Position numbers and translations under genes: made by a program
Shown: piece after piece, positions 1 to 10,737 of the stretch
Layout of the letters: each line of letters begins with the position of its first letter
How positions within the stretch are numbered: the stretch's first letter is position 1
Notes under the pieces: generated by a model
What the model was told of the DNA's origin: nothing
Database searches by the model: none
The model's input: only the letters and a program-made list of their open reading frames with translations
NCBI GenBank assembly: GCA_002077065.1
Contig: NAJO01000002.1
Coordinates: 620,001-684,000, forward strand
Reading direction: 5' to 3'
DNA: 64,000 nt
Source: Cryoendolithus antarcticus
Lineage: Eukaryota; Ascomycota; Dothideomycetes; Cladosporiales; Cladosporiaceae

Positions 1-314
1 TATTCGCTGAGCGTGATGCATTGAACAGTATCTACCGGCCTTCTGTGGGGAATGATGATGAGGAGGATGGAGGGGAGACATTGGAAGGTATTGTTGGGGC
101 GAAGAGGTTTGAGAGCCTGGGGAAGGCCCCGAAGGAGGGATTCAAAGGGACCGATACGCAGGAGCAGAGGAGTGGGCCGGTGGTGTTTGAGAGGGATAGG
201 GGCGATTTGCCGGATGTGGAGGCGCTGATTAAGGAGGCTGAGAGGGGCGCGAAGAGGGCTGCTGAAGATGGAGATGGGGGAGGAGGGAAGAGGAAGAAGG
301 TGGATGATGAGTAG
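1..314 (+). CDS. PRP45: Pre-mRNA-processing protein 45 (SNW/SKIP family), C-terminal end only
   Basis: The frame is already open at the left edge (first full codon at base 3) and ends at TAG 312-314, so only about 103 C-terminal residues are present. They match the tail of the fungal SNW/SKIP splicing factor: an ALNSIYRPSVGNDDEE stretch, then an RFESLGKAPKEGFKGTD stretch, a GPVVFERD box and a basic-acidic end (KRKKVDDE). In this family the segment follows the SNW domain. From family knowledge, Prp45 is a nuclear component of the activated spliceosome and the Prp19-associated complex. The SNW domain itself lies outside the window and cannot be checked. The next gene starts 276 bases downstream on the same strand. 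The main uncertainty is the missing N-terminal part. Confidence 0.8.
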   Translation, partial: FAERDALNSIYRPSVGNDDEEDGGETLEGIVGAKRFESLGKAPKEGFKGTDTQEQRSGPVVFERDRGDLPDVEALIKEAERGAKRAAEDGDGGGGKRKKVDDE

Positions 315-589
315 TGATAGTGCACCACACTAGCGAGCGTAAAGGTGGACATCTCGATAGTGAAGGGCAAAGGGACCCGGCACATTATGAATGTGCATTC
401 ACTACGACTTCGGTCACCACGAAGGTAGAGGAAGGCGCACACAGTGCTCTAACTCGCTACTTCTTCATCCACTTCTCACACTCGAATCACACCCTCCGAG
501 AGACCTCACTCGAACACTCGAGGACCACATCCAAAGCCAACTCGACAATTTTTGAATCATTCGAACCATCAAAGGCTAGCGTCATCACC

Positions 590-1987
590 ATGCCGGCCTT
601 GCAATCGCCTGAGCCTTATCGGCCGCTCGCAACACAAGACTCGATGGCCTCGCCACCGAGGGCGAACTCAGATATGCAGCCTCCGGTACCATATCAGCCT
701 CACGGTGGCATGCTAGTGCCATCCTCATTACAGCCCGCGGCAATATACCCGCCGTACGGTGGCATGGGCTTGCCTCCATCCTCGACGGCGAACACCTTCT
801 CTAGCTTGCCATCCGATCTACAATCACCGACACCATATCAGCCCTTCGCCGCACTGTCGATGACAGGCGCGACGCCGGCGCAAAGCTCAGTGACCCCAGG
901 TGCAACGCAGCCACCGGTGTCGTACGCTCCCTTCGACCACGCAGATGCAACAACAATTGCATCACCCACTACAGGCGGTCAGCGAGGCATCAATAGCGAT
1001 CTGCAGAGGCCTGCGCCGTACCGACCGATCGAAAGACGGGCAGCTGGGTATTCGAGGCATAGACTGGACGAAATGGCTCAGTCGTCTATACGTCCATTTC
1101 CGACTGCATTTGCGACAGCCACCCGAGTCCAGTCAAGCAATGGCACCAGGACTTATCCGACCTTGATGAAAACGCCAATGTCGTTCCCGCTTTATCGCTT
1201 CCCAGACTGGCCGCCGCTCCAGGTCTTCTCACTCATGGCACTCATGTTCTCTCTCTGGCTTCTAGCGACAGTGCTGTATTTCGTCACCGTCCCTCCACGC
1301 AACGGCTGGCTCAAGCGCGTGTTCCGTCGCGACGGAAGGCAGAAGAAAGGGGACGGATACAAGAGACTGCAGGATTACGACAGCGACGAAGGAACTGACT
1401 TTGAGGATGAAGTCATGCGTGGCGACGGAGACATGGGACATCTCGCCTCCCTGCGTGGAAAAGCAAAGAATCGCCGCGCTGAGGAACAGAAGTGGGTCTC
1501 CGAAGTGGTGAATGCTGATGAGGAGCAAGTCGGTCTGGGCATTGCGTCTACCACCGGCACGGACTGCCACCCTGGAAAGCTGCTTCGCCAGCGTCGCCGC
1601 AGGTCTCTCGATCTGCGCTTCCTGATGCCGGAGAAGCTGAAAGAGACCATCGACCAGATCAAGGACGCGCCCGTATCGGCTCCATTGCCGCCCGCTCGCA
1701 GCTTCGACTCGTCGCCGTCGTCTTCAGCCGTGTCAAGGAATGACAGCGAGGAGGACCTGGAGACCGGGGTGCACACCCCCCTGCTGCTATCTACGCATGA
1801 CCAGGAGCCGAAGAATGGACAGAAGAAGGGCTATCGATTCACTGCTTGGCTCGAGACGGTGAATGCCGGTATCGAGTACGCTGCTGCGAAGCTAGCGAGG
1901 GCGGCGCATGATCATGTCGTTGCGCCGGAGGAGGGCTTGCTGCTGCCAGTCCGAGATGGGGAGAGGGAGGTCATGGCAAGTAGCTGA
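590..1987 (+). CDS. Single-pass membrane protein with six proline-tyrosine repeats, unknown function
   Basis: Uninterrupted 465-codon frame. I take ATG 590 (context ATCACCATGCC) because the frame upstream of it has no ATG. The first 150 residues hold six variants of a motif close to LQ-x-P-x-PY-x-P: LQSPEPYRPL, MQPPVPYQPH, LQPAAIYPPY, LQSPTPYQPF, TQPPVSYAPF and LQRPAPYRPI. Around residues 212-234 lies a hydrophobic segment (VFSLMALMFSLWLLATVLYF) followed by basic residues, suggesting one membrane span with a proline-rich N-terminal arm and a charged tail of about 230 residues. The last 50 residues (FTAWLETVNAGIEYAAAKLA and following) look helical. I recognise no catalytic domain. PY motifs can bind WW or similar domains, but that is speculation here. 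No intron is needed. Confidence 0.75.
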   Translation: MPALQSPEPYRPLATQDSMASPPRANSDMQPPVPYQPHGGMLVPSSLQPAAIYPPYGGMGLPPSSTANTFSSLPSDLQSPTPYQPFAALSMTGATPAQSSVTPGATQPPVSYAPFDHADATTIASPTTGGQRGINSDLQRPAPYRPIERRAAGYSRHRLDEMAQSSIRPFPTAFATATRVQSSNGTRTYPTLMKTPMSFPLYRFPDWPPLQVFSLMALMFSLWLLATVLYFVTVPPRNGWLKRVFRRDGRQKKGDGYKRLQDYDSDEGTDFEDEVMRGDGDMGHLASLRGKAKNRRAEEQKWVSEVVNADEEQVGLGIASTTGTDCHPGKLLRQRRRRSLDLRFLMPEKLKETIDQIKDAPVSAPLPPARSFDSSPSSSAVSRNDSEEDLETGVHTPLLLSTHDQEPKNGQKKGYRFTAWLETVNAGIEYAAAKLARAAHDHVVAPEEGLLLPVRDGEREVMASS

Positions 1988-2123
1988 GCATAGCGACCCA
2001 GCTTCATAGCTCTAGTTCCGATCAGTAGTCGTATTTCATTCAGCGGCGTAGCATCATCCTCAGCATGAGCTCTCATTCCTTCTCTTCCCACCTGTGGTGC
2101 AAACCCACTCTTGAATCCCTCAA

Positions 2124-2630
2124 TCACGACCGCCCAATCTGCTCCACCACCCTCCTCACTTCCCTCCTCTCCTCTTCTCCAACTCCCCACCCATCTAACA
2201 TCCCCTCCCTCCGAAACAGCACCGCAGTCTCCACAGCCGTGGGCTTCCCCACCTTCAACCCCGCCCCAGCCCGCACCAACACCTCCACAACCTCTTCATA
2301 TCCCTTGAACACCGCACCAGCCAAGATACTCTGCCCTCGATCGTTCACAGCATCCACATCAGCGCCCTTCTCTATTAACATCTCCACAGTGGGGAGGTGA
2401 TTATGATATGAGGCGAGCATGAGCAGGGTGTCGCCGGAGGAGTTTGTGAGGTTTGGCGGGATGCCGGCGGTGATGTATTGGGCTAGGAGAGGAGTATCGC
2501 CGGTGCGGGCGGAATTGAAGAGTTTGGTTGCCAGATCTAGGGCTTTTGGGGGTAGGGTTGGGCGGGATTTTGGGGCGGAGGTGGAGGTGGGAGGGGTAGT
2601 GGGTGGGGTGGTGGCTTGAGGGAGGCCCAT
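2124..2630 (-). CDS. Small ankyrin-repeat protein
   Basis: 168 residues from ATG 2630; the open frame four codons further up begins with GTG, so the internal ATG is preferred. After a Thr/Pro-rich N-terminus (residues 1-30) come about three ankyrin repeats: an LFNSARTGDTPLLAQYITAG helix pair, a SGDTLLMLASYHNHLPTVEM unit with a following IEKGADVDAVN loop, and a GQSILAGAVFKGYEEVVEVL unit. The canonical TLLMLA and GADV positions are clear. The protein resembles the short cytosolic ankyrin proteins found across fungi (yeast YCR051W type). Ankyrin repeats bind other proteins, so no reaction can be assigned. It is convergent with the membrane-protein gene upstream (136 bases apart). The 424 bases before its start (2631-3054) hold only its presumed promoter and the 3' flank of the next gene; I see no gene there. 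Confidence 0.75.
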   Translation of the reverse strand: MGLPQATTPPTTPPTSTSAPKSRPTLPPKALDLATKLFNSARTGDTPLLAQYITAGIPPNLTNSSGDTLLMLASYHNHLPTVEMLIEKGADVDAVNDRGQSILAGAVFKGYEEVVEVLVRAGAGLKVGKPTAVETAVLFRREGMLDGWGVGEEERREVRRVVEQIGRS

Positions 2631-3054
2631 TGCGAATAACACTGTAGCTGGAAGACGAGAAATAAGGATAATGCAATTGTAACGAACGTTGTTAAAGTGA
2701 TTTTGCTATTGACTATATGGGTCGAGGTAGAGTGGCGAACTCGTGACGTTGGTGTTGCGACACCACTTCATTCGGCACTGGTTGTGTCAAGAAGCACACA
2801 TGTAGCATCACAGATGAAAGTAGTACACAGTATGCGAAGGAGCAACGACTCAGACCAAATTCAGTCAGGTAAAGTGTAGAGCACAATGCTTTGCGCTGCT
2901 ACAGACATGCTAATCGTAACTCATCAAGTTGGGTATACCTTTTCCCTCCGCCTTATCTTTCCTTCATCACCTTGTGATCCACACGGATGCCAGTAGCGCT
3001 GTCACCTGCCAGCGATCCGCCGTCTCCTGGCAGCTGCTACAGAAGCGTCTGCTC

Positions 3055-4449
3055 TCATCTCGCCAGCCCGACCTCGGAGCTCACCCTCCTCTCCTTCTGC
3101 AACTTCATCGGCGCACCACTGGGTGCATAGCTCTTCGGTACAGGCGGCAACTTCAGCGGAAGCTCACGCTCGCTGGCACCACGAGGAATGAGCTTCGGTC
3201 GCTGCGACGATGTACTCGGACGGCTTGGCATATAGACCTCTGGCTTGGCTGCTTTTGACTTGACGAGAGACTGAGTCGAGTACTTCGCCTCCGCGAGGCT
3301 GGCCGAGATGCCCTTGTAAGCGTTCACGGTGGCTCGGTCAGTCCGACCCATGCCCATGGCCGAGCCGAACTTCTTGAAACCCTTTTTGGTAGGCACGAGC
3401 GGCGCGATCATGTGGTCGTGCATCTGGCTTCTGAGGGGATATGGGTCGTCGTAGCTCAGGAACTCCCTCCAGCTCTGGCCTTTGATGGGCGCAGGCTTGG
3501 CAGGCTTTGCTGCCTTGGTTGGCACTTTACGCCTGGTAGGCACGACCGGCGAGAACATGTGATCCTTGATCTGCGTCTTCAGTGGGTATGGATCATCGTA
3601 GGTGAGGAATTCTCTCCAGCTCTGGCCTTTGGTGACGTCGGGAGCAGTGGCGCGCACTGGCTCTGTGGGTGCAAACGAGGCCTGTTCGCGAAGTTTGAGG
3701 CTTAAGATCTGCGAGGCTCCATCGGTCGAAGTGGCTGGGGTCGAAGGTATCGAGTCAATAGATCGGCCTTCGCTAGACATGCGAGGTGTCGATGGGAAGC
3801 TGTCATTGTGAAGACTGTCGTCGGTAGGCTGAGATCGCTGCGATTGCTCTTCTGCGAATGGGAAGCCGCGGGAGGATGAGCTTGGAGTGCTGCGATGGGT
3901 TCTCGGGCTCGCTGGTATGTTGACGAGCTTGGGAGATGCTTGGGAGTTGGTTTTGCCCATTGGTCGCATGATCACAGCTTGAGCGCGGTAGAGCTGTCTC
4001 TCCGTGCGCGGTGTGTCTGTAGTAGGTGTTTTGGGGATGAACAGCGAAAGTCTTGCAGGCACCGCTACAGCTTCAACGATCTCGCCACTGGAGGCAGAGC
4101 AGATGCTGTATGAGTCGCTGTCGGCGGGAGTCGAGACGCCCTCTTCGTCCGAGTCGTAGCCACGCCATTGGAGCTGCTCTTCCAGTGGATCACCGCCCTC
4201 AATCGGGCCATCCTTGCAGGCAGATAGGCTCGTCTCGCCCTTACTGATGCTGAGCAATTCGAGCGAGCGCCTGGCACTAACCACCTGCTTCTGCGTAGCA
4301 CGCAAGACCTCGTTCTGATTCTCCATACTTGCAATAGTAGGCACAGTAGGATTGATCAGAAAGTCGTCCATATCGCGTTTGGCCGAGAACATCTTCGCAA
4401 ATCTCCACACGCGCGAACCGCGTGCTTCTAAATGATTTTCCGCTCGCAT
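3055..4449 (-). CDS. Unknown basic protein with a duplicated GQSWREFL unit
   Basis: 464 residues in one exon from ATG 4449; an in-frame ATG 19 codons later (MFSAKRDMDDFL) is an alternative start. The protein is Ser/Pro-rich and mostly low in predicted order, with a basic C-terminus. The striking part is a near-perfect tandem duplication of a 49-residue unit at about residues 273-370. Each copy starts GQSWREFL(T/S)YDDPYPL, then (K/R)(T/S)Q(I/M)-x-DHM, then a VPT(R/K)(R/K) box. Strong conservation of Trp, the acidic YDDPYPL core and DHM between copies suggests a short binding motif under selection. I do not recognise the family and assign no function. An upstream acidic region (residues 90-130) is rich in Ser and Glu. 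The gene lies alone between the ankyrin gene and a gene-poor 1.6 kb stretch. Confidence 0.7.
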   Translation of the reverse strand: MRAENHLEARGSRVWRFAKMFSAKRDMDDFLINPTVPTIASMENQNEVLRATQKQVVSARRSLELLSISKGETSLSACKDGPIEGGDPLEEQLQWRGYDSDEEGVSTPADSDSYSICSASSGEIVEAVAVPARLSLFIPKTPTTDTPRTERQLYRAQAVIMRPMGKTNSQASPKLVNIPASPRTHRSTPSSSSRGFPFAEEQSQRSQPTDDSLHNDSFPSTPRMSSEGRSIDSIPSTPATSTDGASQILSLKLREQASFAPTEPVRATAPDVTKGQSWREFLTYDDPYPLKTQIKDHMFSPVVPTRRKVPTKAAKPAKPAPIKGQSWREFLSYDDPYPLRSQMHDHMIAPLVPTKKGFKKFGSAMGMGRTDRATVNAYKGISASLAEAKYSTQSLVKSKAAKPEVYMPSRPSTSSQRPKLIPRGASERELPLKLPPVPKSYAPSGAPMKLQKERRVSSEVGLAR

Positions 4450-6034
4450 GGTGGTACAGGGGGGTGTTCAAGATACTATAAAGTGCATGGGTAAGCTACC
4501 GGAGGAGAGGGACGCACGGTAGAGTACAAAGGGTCAGCATGGCAGACGAGGGTGTGCGGGTGCGGAAAGTAGTTGAGGCTGCTGGTTGGCTCCTTCCAAT
4601 GCTACTTTGCAATGGTTGGCTTCTGCCTCCGCTGCAGATCGGGCCGTGTACGAAAGCTGCGCGGAAGGATGCAGGTGGAAAGCTAGTTCGCGAGGCTCTG
4701 CAGGAGGATCTGCGGCTGGGGGTTGTAGCAGATTAGCGAAGGTTCCGACGGTGGAAGTATTGAATTCGAACATGACGATTCTTGGTAGCGATGGGTTTCA
4801 TGGTGAGTTGTGTTCGTCTCGTACCTATCCTCGCATCCGTATCTCGAACGCGATCTGCATCTTGTCGACGTCACAACATGAGTGGTATGCCCATGGCAAG
4901 TTGCCGCAACAGCACCAATGCGCTCCGTTCCATCCTGCGCTCGGAACAGGAAGGTGCTGATCCAACCACACGCGCGCAAGTCATGGTCGCACTCGCGCCT
5001 CGCATCAGCGAATCGCTCGCGCAGGCTATACTTCCGTGTTCTCGTCACGAGGCACCTCACAACGACCCGGACAAGCTTTCGTAAACTCACCCCAAGAGTT
5101 CATCCAGAGTTTCCAACGGCTGCCGAATGCCACGTTCACAAACCTACAGTACATGCTTCCAACACCTCTCCATCACTCTACATCTCCGTCTTCCGCACAC
5201 CTCTTCCCTCTCCACACCCACAGTCAGCACGCACGTAGATCACGCGGTGCACAGGCTGGACCCTCTTCGCCCGTGGCGATAAGGCCGTGTCGACCCGCCA
5301 GACCGTTTCTGACCCGGAGCCGGCTGAAGAAAGAGGCTCTGGCCGCAGCGTTTCATCCGCAGATAGAGTGCGGAGCAGCGTTATGTGTGGACTAGCCTCG
5401 ACGGCAGTAGCGCCCGGCGCAAGCGCTTCATCAGGCTGATGAGATCGGCGTGGGGAAATGTCGGGCTATACAGCGCTTGGCGTGGGACATGGAGAGAGAG
5501 AGGTAGATTAACCGGCTACTTTGTCGAGTTGATGTGCGCGAGTCAACTGCCGGTCTGAATGATATGGCAGCTACGAGGTTGAACAGTAGTCTGGACTCGA
5601 GGCAACCGGCTGGAGAATACACGGCACCGGTGTAGACGTCAAGCATGATCTCGTCCCGACTGCGCAGACAGCGGCAGATGTGGGAACTCTCTCCTCACAG
5701 AAGCACTGCTTGCAATGCAACTCGTGTCGAGCTGCAGCGATACACGCGCACGGCTATCCTGTCACGAGCAGCCAGGCACGCCAGCCAAGCCAGGGCATCA
5801 CTGTTGTGCAACACGACGAAGGATAAAGAATAGAACGCTCGAGTCGCACCCGCTACAGTGGCATTGAAACATGATGGTGGTAGCAGCTACTCGTGCGAGA
5901 CGGGTGTTCTCTTGACGAATATGTAGTGCGGATTAACGCGCGACCAGCACAACCTGGCCTGCTTGTCGCTCGACAACGCCGAGCATATCATCCGCTCCTG
6001 CCCAATACCCAGCTCAGTCCACCCTGACATTGCT
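4450..6034. other. 1.6 kb intergenic stretch without a convincing gene
   Basis: Overlapping short open frames exist on both strands, but none shows a recognisable domain. The most protein-like is around 4869-5084 on the plus strand (an ALRSILRSEQEGADPTTRAQ stretch). It is preceded by a good donor-like GTGAGT at 4801 and could be part of a small unannotated gene, but I could not build a consistent exon chain. The region also contains the 3' flank of XRN1 and the promoter of the 3055-4449 gene. Confidence 0.4.
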
Positions 6035-9000
6035 TCATCCCTCAACAGCAGCCTCGCCCCTCCCCCTCCCACCTCTACCCCTGCCTCTCCCTCGTGCAGC
6101 ACCTCCCCTCCCCCTTCCACCCTCTCCAAGCCCAGCAGGCGGCGGCGCATTGTTATAACTCTGTGGCTTGAACGCCGTGTTATTTCTGACAACCCCCTCG
6201 GTAGGATCACTGTTGTCCACCATCGTGTATCCACCCCGATTGCCACCTCGACCGCGAGGCGCGAAACCATTTCCTCGTGGAGCACCGTTGTTAAGCGGCT
6301 GCTGTTGCGGTGCTGCGGCAGAGCCGAGCCCACCGCGGCCGCGAGGCACGAAGCCATTGCCGCGCGGTGCGGCACCATTCATTGGCGGTGGTCCACTGCC
6401 GCCGCCTCGAGGGACGTGCTGGCCGTTCATGCCTACCCCTGCCACAGCGCCTCGGAAGGAGCCGCGGAGTGGGCCAGGGGCAGCAGCAGGTCTCAGCTGC
6501 GCGCCTGGCGGGCCATAGCCGTTCATGCCTCCCCGTGCGCCCCCTGCGCCCCTGAGCGGCAGAGTCTGCTGTACGGGCTGCCGTGCGGCGGCCGCAGCAG
6601 AGAGCGATAAGACTTGCCGCTCGCTGAGGTTGAGTACGGCGTCTGACGGAACAGTGGAGCCGCGGAATGGGGAGCAGCGCTCGTTGAGGGTCGTGCCACC
6701 CATGAATGTAAAGTCGTAGACTACGTCAAGCAGCATTGCGCGAGGAGTGCGGGTCAGTCCGACGACAGTGCCGCGCATAGCGATGGGGACCTTGCCGGAG
6801 TCCAAGACATAGACGACGCGGTCGCCGATGGTGAAACGCTGGCCTGCGGTGCGCTGTTCGGCGTCTTGAGGCTTGAGAAGAGCAGAGCGAGGGATGTTGT
6901 TGATCTTCTTGCCGGTGATCTGACCTGCTGCGTTATTGTTCTTGTCTGCCGCAGCTTCGATGAGCTTGACAGTCGTCTCATCGAGCTGCTCAGCTTCGAG
7001 TGGCACACGATCAAAGCCCTTGGTCTCGTTGGATTTGAGCCAGGCACCAATCTCTTTCATCTTCTGCTTCGCTACCTGGGGGTCGGAGTAGAATGTCGTG
7101 TCTTCCCAGCCATCGCCTTGCGGATTCGCGGCGATAGTTGCGATGAATTCGGGGAACTTGGTCATGTAGGCTGCTAGCAAGTCGATGGCTTTGCGAGAGT
7201 ACTCCCAGCCTGAGTTGCCTTTACGACTGTAGCCAAGGACCTTCAACTTCTTCGCTTCGAACTTGAGATTCAAGCCCAAGTTCAAGCGCAACCCGGAGGA
7301 GTTGACATTGAATGCAGACGTCAGCTTCGACAGAACAAGAGGATGCAGATGCAACATCTTCGTCACTTGATAGCTGGGATAGTATGGGTCGCGGCCCTCA
7401 GACTGCTGGGCGATATTGTGACCGAATTCCTGTTCGCGGACAGTGAGCGTGCTCACCCAGACCTCTGCTTTCTCGCCATCGGCGCTGTGGCCAGTAACCT
7501 CCAGCGGACGACCGTAGGCCATGTCACCAAGGAAGAAAGCCTTGGTACCGATCGCGAACTCTTCGCTCATGGGTAGAGCCTCCTTCTCCAAGAAGCGCTG
7601 ATCTTCGGATATGACCTCGCCGACGACCGTCTGCGTCGCGTAGTCCGGCTCCACGCCAGGAATTGGGGCGTACTGCTTGATCGTCGCTCCAGACTCCGTC
7701 TTACGCAGACCTACGAGCGGCTCGACCTGGATCAGACTCTCGACAGAACCGATGATCATGCCCAACCGCTTAGAGTAGGTAGACTCGATTCTGTTCGCCT
7801 TCCTCTTGAAGTCGGACATGCTGTGCGGCTGATGCGGGATCTGCTGAACGTTCGCCCCAGTGGCAGGCTGGGAGGGGTCTGCCAAGGTGTATGTGAACAT
7901 CTCATCGGTGACACTGATCACCTTGACCTCTTGCAGGAATGGATAGTTGACGTGCACGGCCTTGCCCAGGTAATCGCGAGCTGTTGTTGCGGTATTCTTC
8001 TCTTCGCCTTCGAGTAGCGTAACAACCATGCTCTCGTTTCTGCTTTCTGATTGAAAGATGGACACACCATGGAAGCCGAGCTGACCAGCATGCGGGAGCG
8101 TGTGCAGCGAGGGGAAGCCAGCCAAGGCACTCGCTCCTAACTTCACTCCATCGATCAGACCGACATAGACATCAAGCCCGTCCATAGTCGGCAGCTCGTA
8201 TATGTTCTCGATGCATTTGCAGTGATCGAGGTCCGGGAAGATGCCAGGCAAGCTGCTCGGATAGGTAAAGTCGGTATTCTTATCATACACAAATTTCATT
8301 GTCGTGCCAAAGCTGTTGCGGATCTTTTCGTCTTCGGTCAGAAATGGATCCTTTGTGGCCATCGCGGGCAGCAGGCGCGTCTCATCAATGAATGGAATTT
8401 TGACCACAGCCTCCCATTCCTGTTTCTTTCCGTTCATGTCCAATTCGAAGTCTCGCGGGTAGAAGTCGATGATCGGACTTTTGGGATTCGTCATGAGGTC
8501 ATGATACACTGTTGGTACAATGCTCTTGCTGCGATCCGGTAGCACGCCCATCAGCTGCTGGAATGGCCTAAATGGCTGGCCGTGCGTAAAGTTCATATCA
8601 GCACCCAAGCCATGCTTGACGTCGCTGATCATAGGGGAGTAGTGATATCTATAGTACCACGGCCAGCTGGCCACACCGCGATAGTAGTAGTACAGCACCC
8701 ATTGCAGGCCCTGCACGTAGTTCTCAGTGAGCTTCGTGAGCTCTGCCTGGTTGCTCAGGTCCCACTCGTACTTCTCCTGGTAGTATTTGTTCTTCCACTC
8801 TTGGAACTTGGCCTCGTACTTCACAGCCGCCTTGCCTTGCGCTTCTTCGGCAGACACATCCACAATCTGCGCTTTGTCGTACTGCTTGAACACACGCAGT
8901 AGTGCATTCTGCGCCTCTGGATCTTCATCGTCTTCCGAGTCATCCAATTCGAGGCGCTCTGGGAACGAGAGCTGGAGATGACGAGTTCCCTCGTCATCTG

Positions 9001-10376
9001 CCAGATTCTTGCATTGTAGGTGCAAGCTCGTCGCTAGATCCTCGATGAATGCTCTATCCGCAGCCTTGAGAGTCGACGGCATGTCCAGCGTTTCTGCTGC
9101 GCCGTCTACACCTGCACGGGCATTGACGTACTTTTTCACCGCTGTGTAAAGCTCCTTCTGCTTCGTCGTCATCGTCTGGACGCCCTTCCTCTTTATCTTT
9201 TGCATGACATCCTGCTTCTGGACGCTCTTGTCCTTCAGCCAGCTCGCGTCGTGGTGCTCGTGTTCGAAGTGACGGTACTCCACGTGGCTCAACTCCTCGA
9301 GTAGTAACGCCAATCTCTCCAAATTTATCTTGCCTCCTTCGTTGATGTATCCGCCTGCTCTCGGCAGGACTTGCTTGTATACCCCGAACATGAGCGCCAG
9401 CGCTCCCTCGTTGATGTGCAAATGTGGCAGATTCGGCAGGAAATCATTGCCGACAAAGAACGCCATCAGTATGAAATCGTCAATAATGCGTTCCAAGTCG
9501 AACGCAACGCCTTTTAGCACATCTGGCTCCTTCAACTCCTGGAACTCCAACTCAAGATACTCGCGTACTATGCAGAGATGCATCAGGTAGAAGTTCTGGT
9601 GCTCGAGTTCCTTGCTCTTCGCTTTCGACCTGCCGAACGTGACTTCCTCACGCAGCAAGCTGAAATGCGGGTCGTGGGATAGTAGGCCCAACATGATCAG
9701 ATCTGCGTCCAGTCCGTACAAGCAGTGACGGACATTCGGGTTGTAGTGCGGCTGGCTCTTCGCTTGGCGGATGTACTCCATGATCTTGTGTTCACCCTCG
9801 CCCGGCACCTCATGGCCTGAGAGTACTATCTCACAGCCCTGCCACTCGACGTCCTCGCTGATCTTCTTCGCGACGAAGTACTTCAGCTGGCGTGTCAAGC
9901 GCGCCATGAACTCGGTACCAGGCGTGATACAGTTGGAGTCGAACTGCCCCTCCTTCGGCAGCTCGATGCCCTCGCGCTCGGCCTTCTCGCGAGCCATCTC
10001 AGCATCTAGAGCTGTGCGAAAGCGACGCGCACGCTGCTGGTTCATCTTTGCGCGAGGAGCCACACCATCGATGGCCATGAAGAAGAGCTTCTGCGGCTTG
10101 ATCTTGCCGAACAAGTGCTCGATGTAGTTGAAGATCTTGATGAACATCTCATCTTCGGGCGTGTGAGTGGTGTTGGCATGCGAATCGGTATGGGTGCAAT
10201 TGTGGATGATGCCGTTCATGTCCAGGTAGAGACAGTCGAACTCGGGGATGCGGTTCTCGGCGATCAGCTGGGAGATGGCCGGATATCGCTCCGACATCCA
10301 GCGGAAGAACTTGGGGACACCTGGGTCTTGTCAGTGGAAATCCACGTATTGAACCTGTCTTGAGGCGCATACCCAT
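6035..10376 (-). CDS. XRN1: 5'-3' exoribonuclease 1
   Basis: 1429 residues in two exons. Exon 1 is only ATGG (10376-10373), the 52-nt intron is 10372-10321 (GTATGC to CCCAG), and exon 2 runs 10320-6035. Splicing restores the diagnostic N-terminus MGVPKFFRWMSERYPA. The XRN nuclease core is complete: LDMNGIIHNC, FMAIDGVAPRAKMNQQRARR, the metal-binding GLDADLIMLGL and FFVGNDFLPNLP, followed by the family's helical and SH3-like linker domains. The C-terminal 170 residues are an Arg/Gly-rich tail (GRGRGRGGRGRG) with Pro/Asn spacers, a likely RNA- or P-body-interaction region. From family knowledge it degrades decapped mRNA processively in the cytoplasm. Length is near that of other fungal Xrn1 proteins. 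It is divergent from the 10738 gene, sharing a 361-bp promoter region. Confidence 0.97.
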
Positions 10377-10576
10377 GATTGCGGTGGCGTCGGAGAGTGA
10401 GATCCGAGTGAATGTTGTTTCTAGCGGGATAGGTGGGGTTCAGCGAGGGGTAGCGGAGGAGGAGGCAGTGACGGCGGCGTTCGCGACACGGAGTCTTCGA
10501 AGAAAGGAAAGGAGGAGAGTCTCAGTGTCGTGCTGCGGCGAATGTGAGTGCATCTGAGAGGAGCACGGGCCGCAAA

Positions 10577-10595
10577 GATCTTATCTTATCTTATC
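10577..10595 (-). promoter_or_regulatory. Three tandem GATA-factor sites between XRN1 and the 10738 gene
   Basis: The plus strand reads GATC followed by TTATC three times; on the minus strand this is GATAAG repeated head to tail at 5-base spacing. Fungal GATA factors such as AreA or SreA bind HGATAR. The array lies about 200 bases from the XRN1 start and 143 bases from the 10738 start, within their shared promoter region. No other strong element was noticed in 10377-10737. Which gene responds, and to what signal, cannot be told from sequence. Confidence 0.45.
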
Positions 10596-10737
10596 GCCAG
10601 TAGCTGCCACTTTCCACGCGACGCGACTTCACTCAGACGAGGTTCAATTGTAGCGTTGCTTCATTACATATTGCGAATGCGATACTCATTGACGTCCCTT
10701 CCTGCCCAACACTCATCACACATTGAAGGCAGCCATC

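Noticed and set aside
4586..5395. Overlapping open frames in the 4.5-5.4 kb stretch as genes
   Set aside because: No domain, no consistent exon chain and competing frames on both strands; only a weak hint at 4869-5084.
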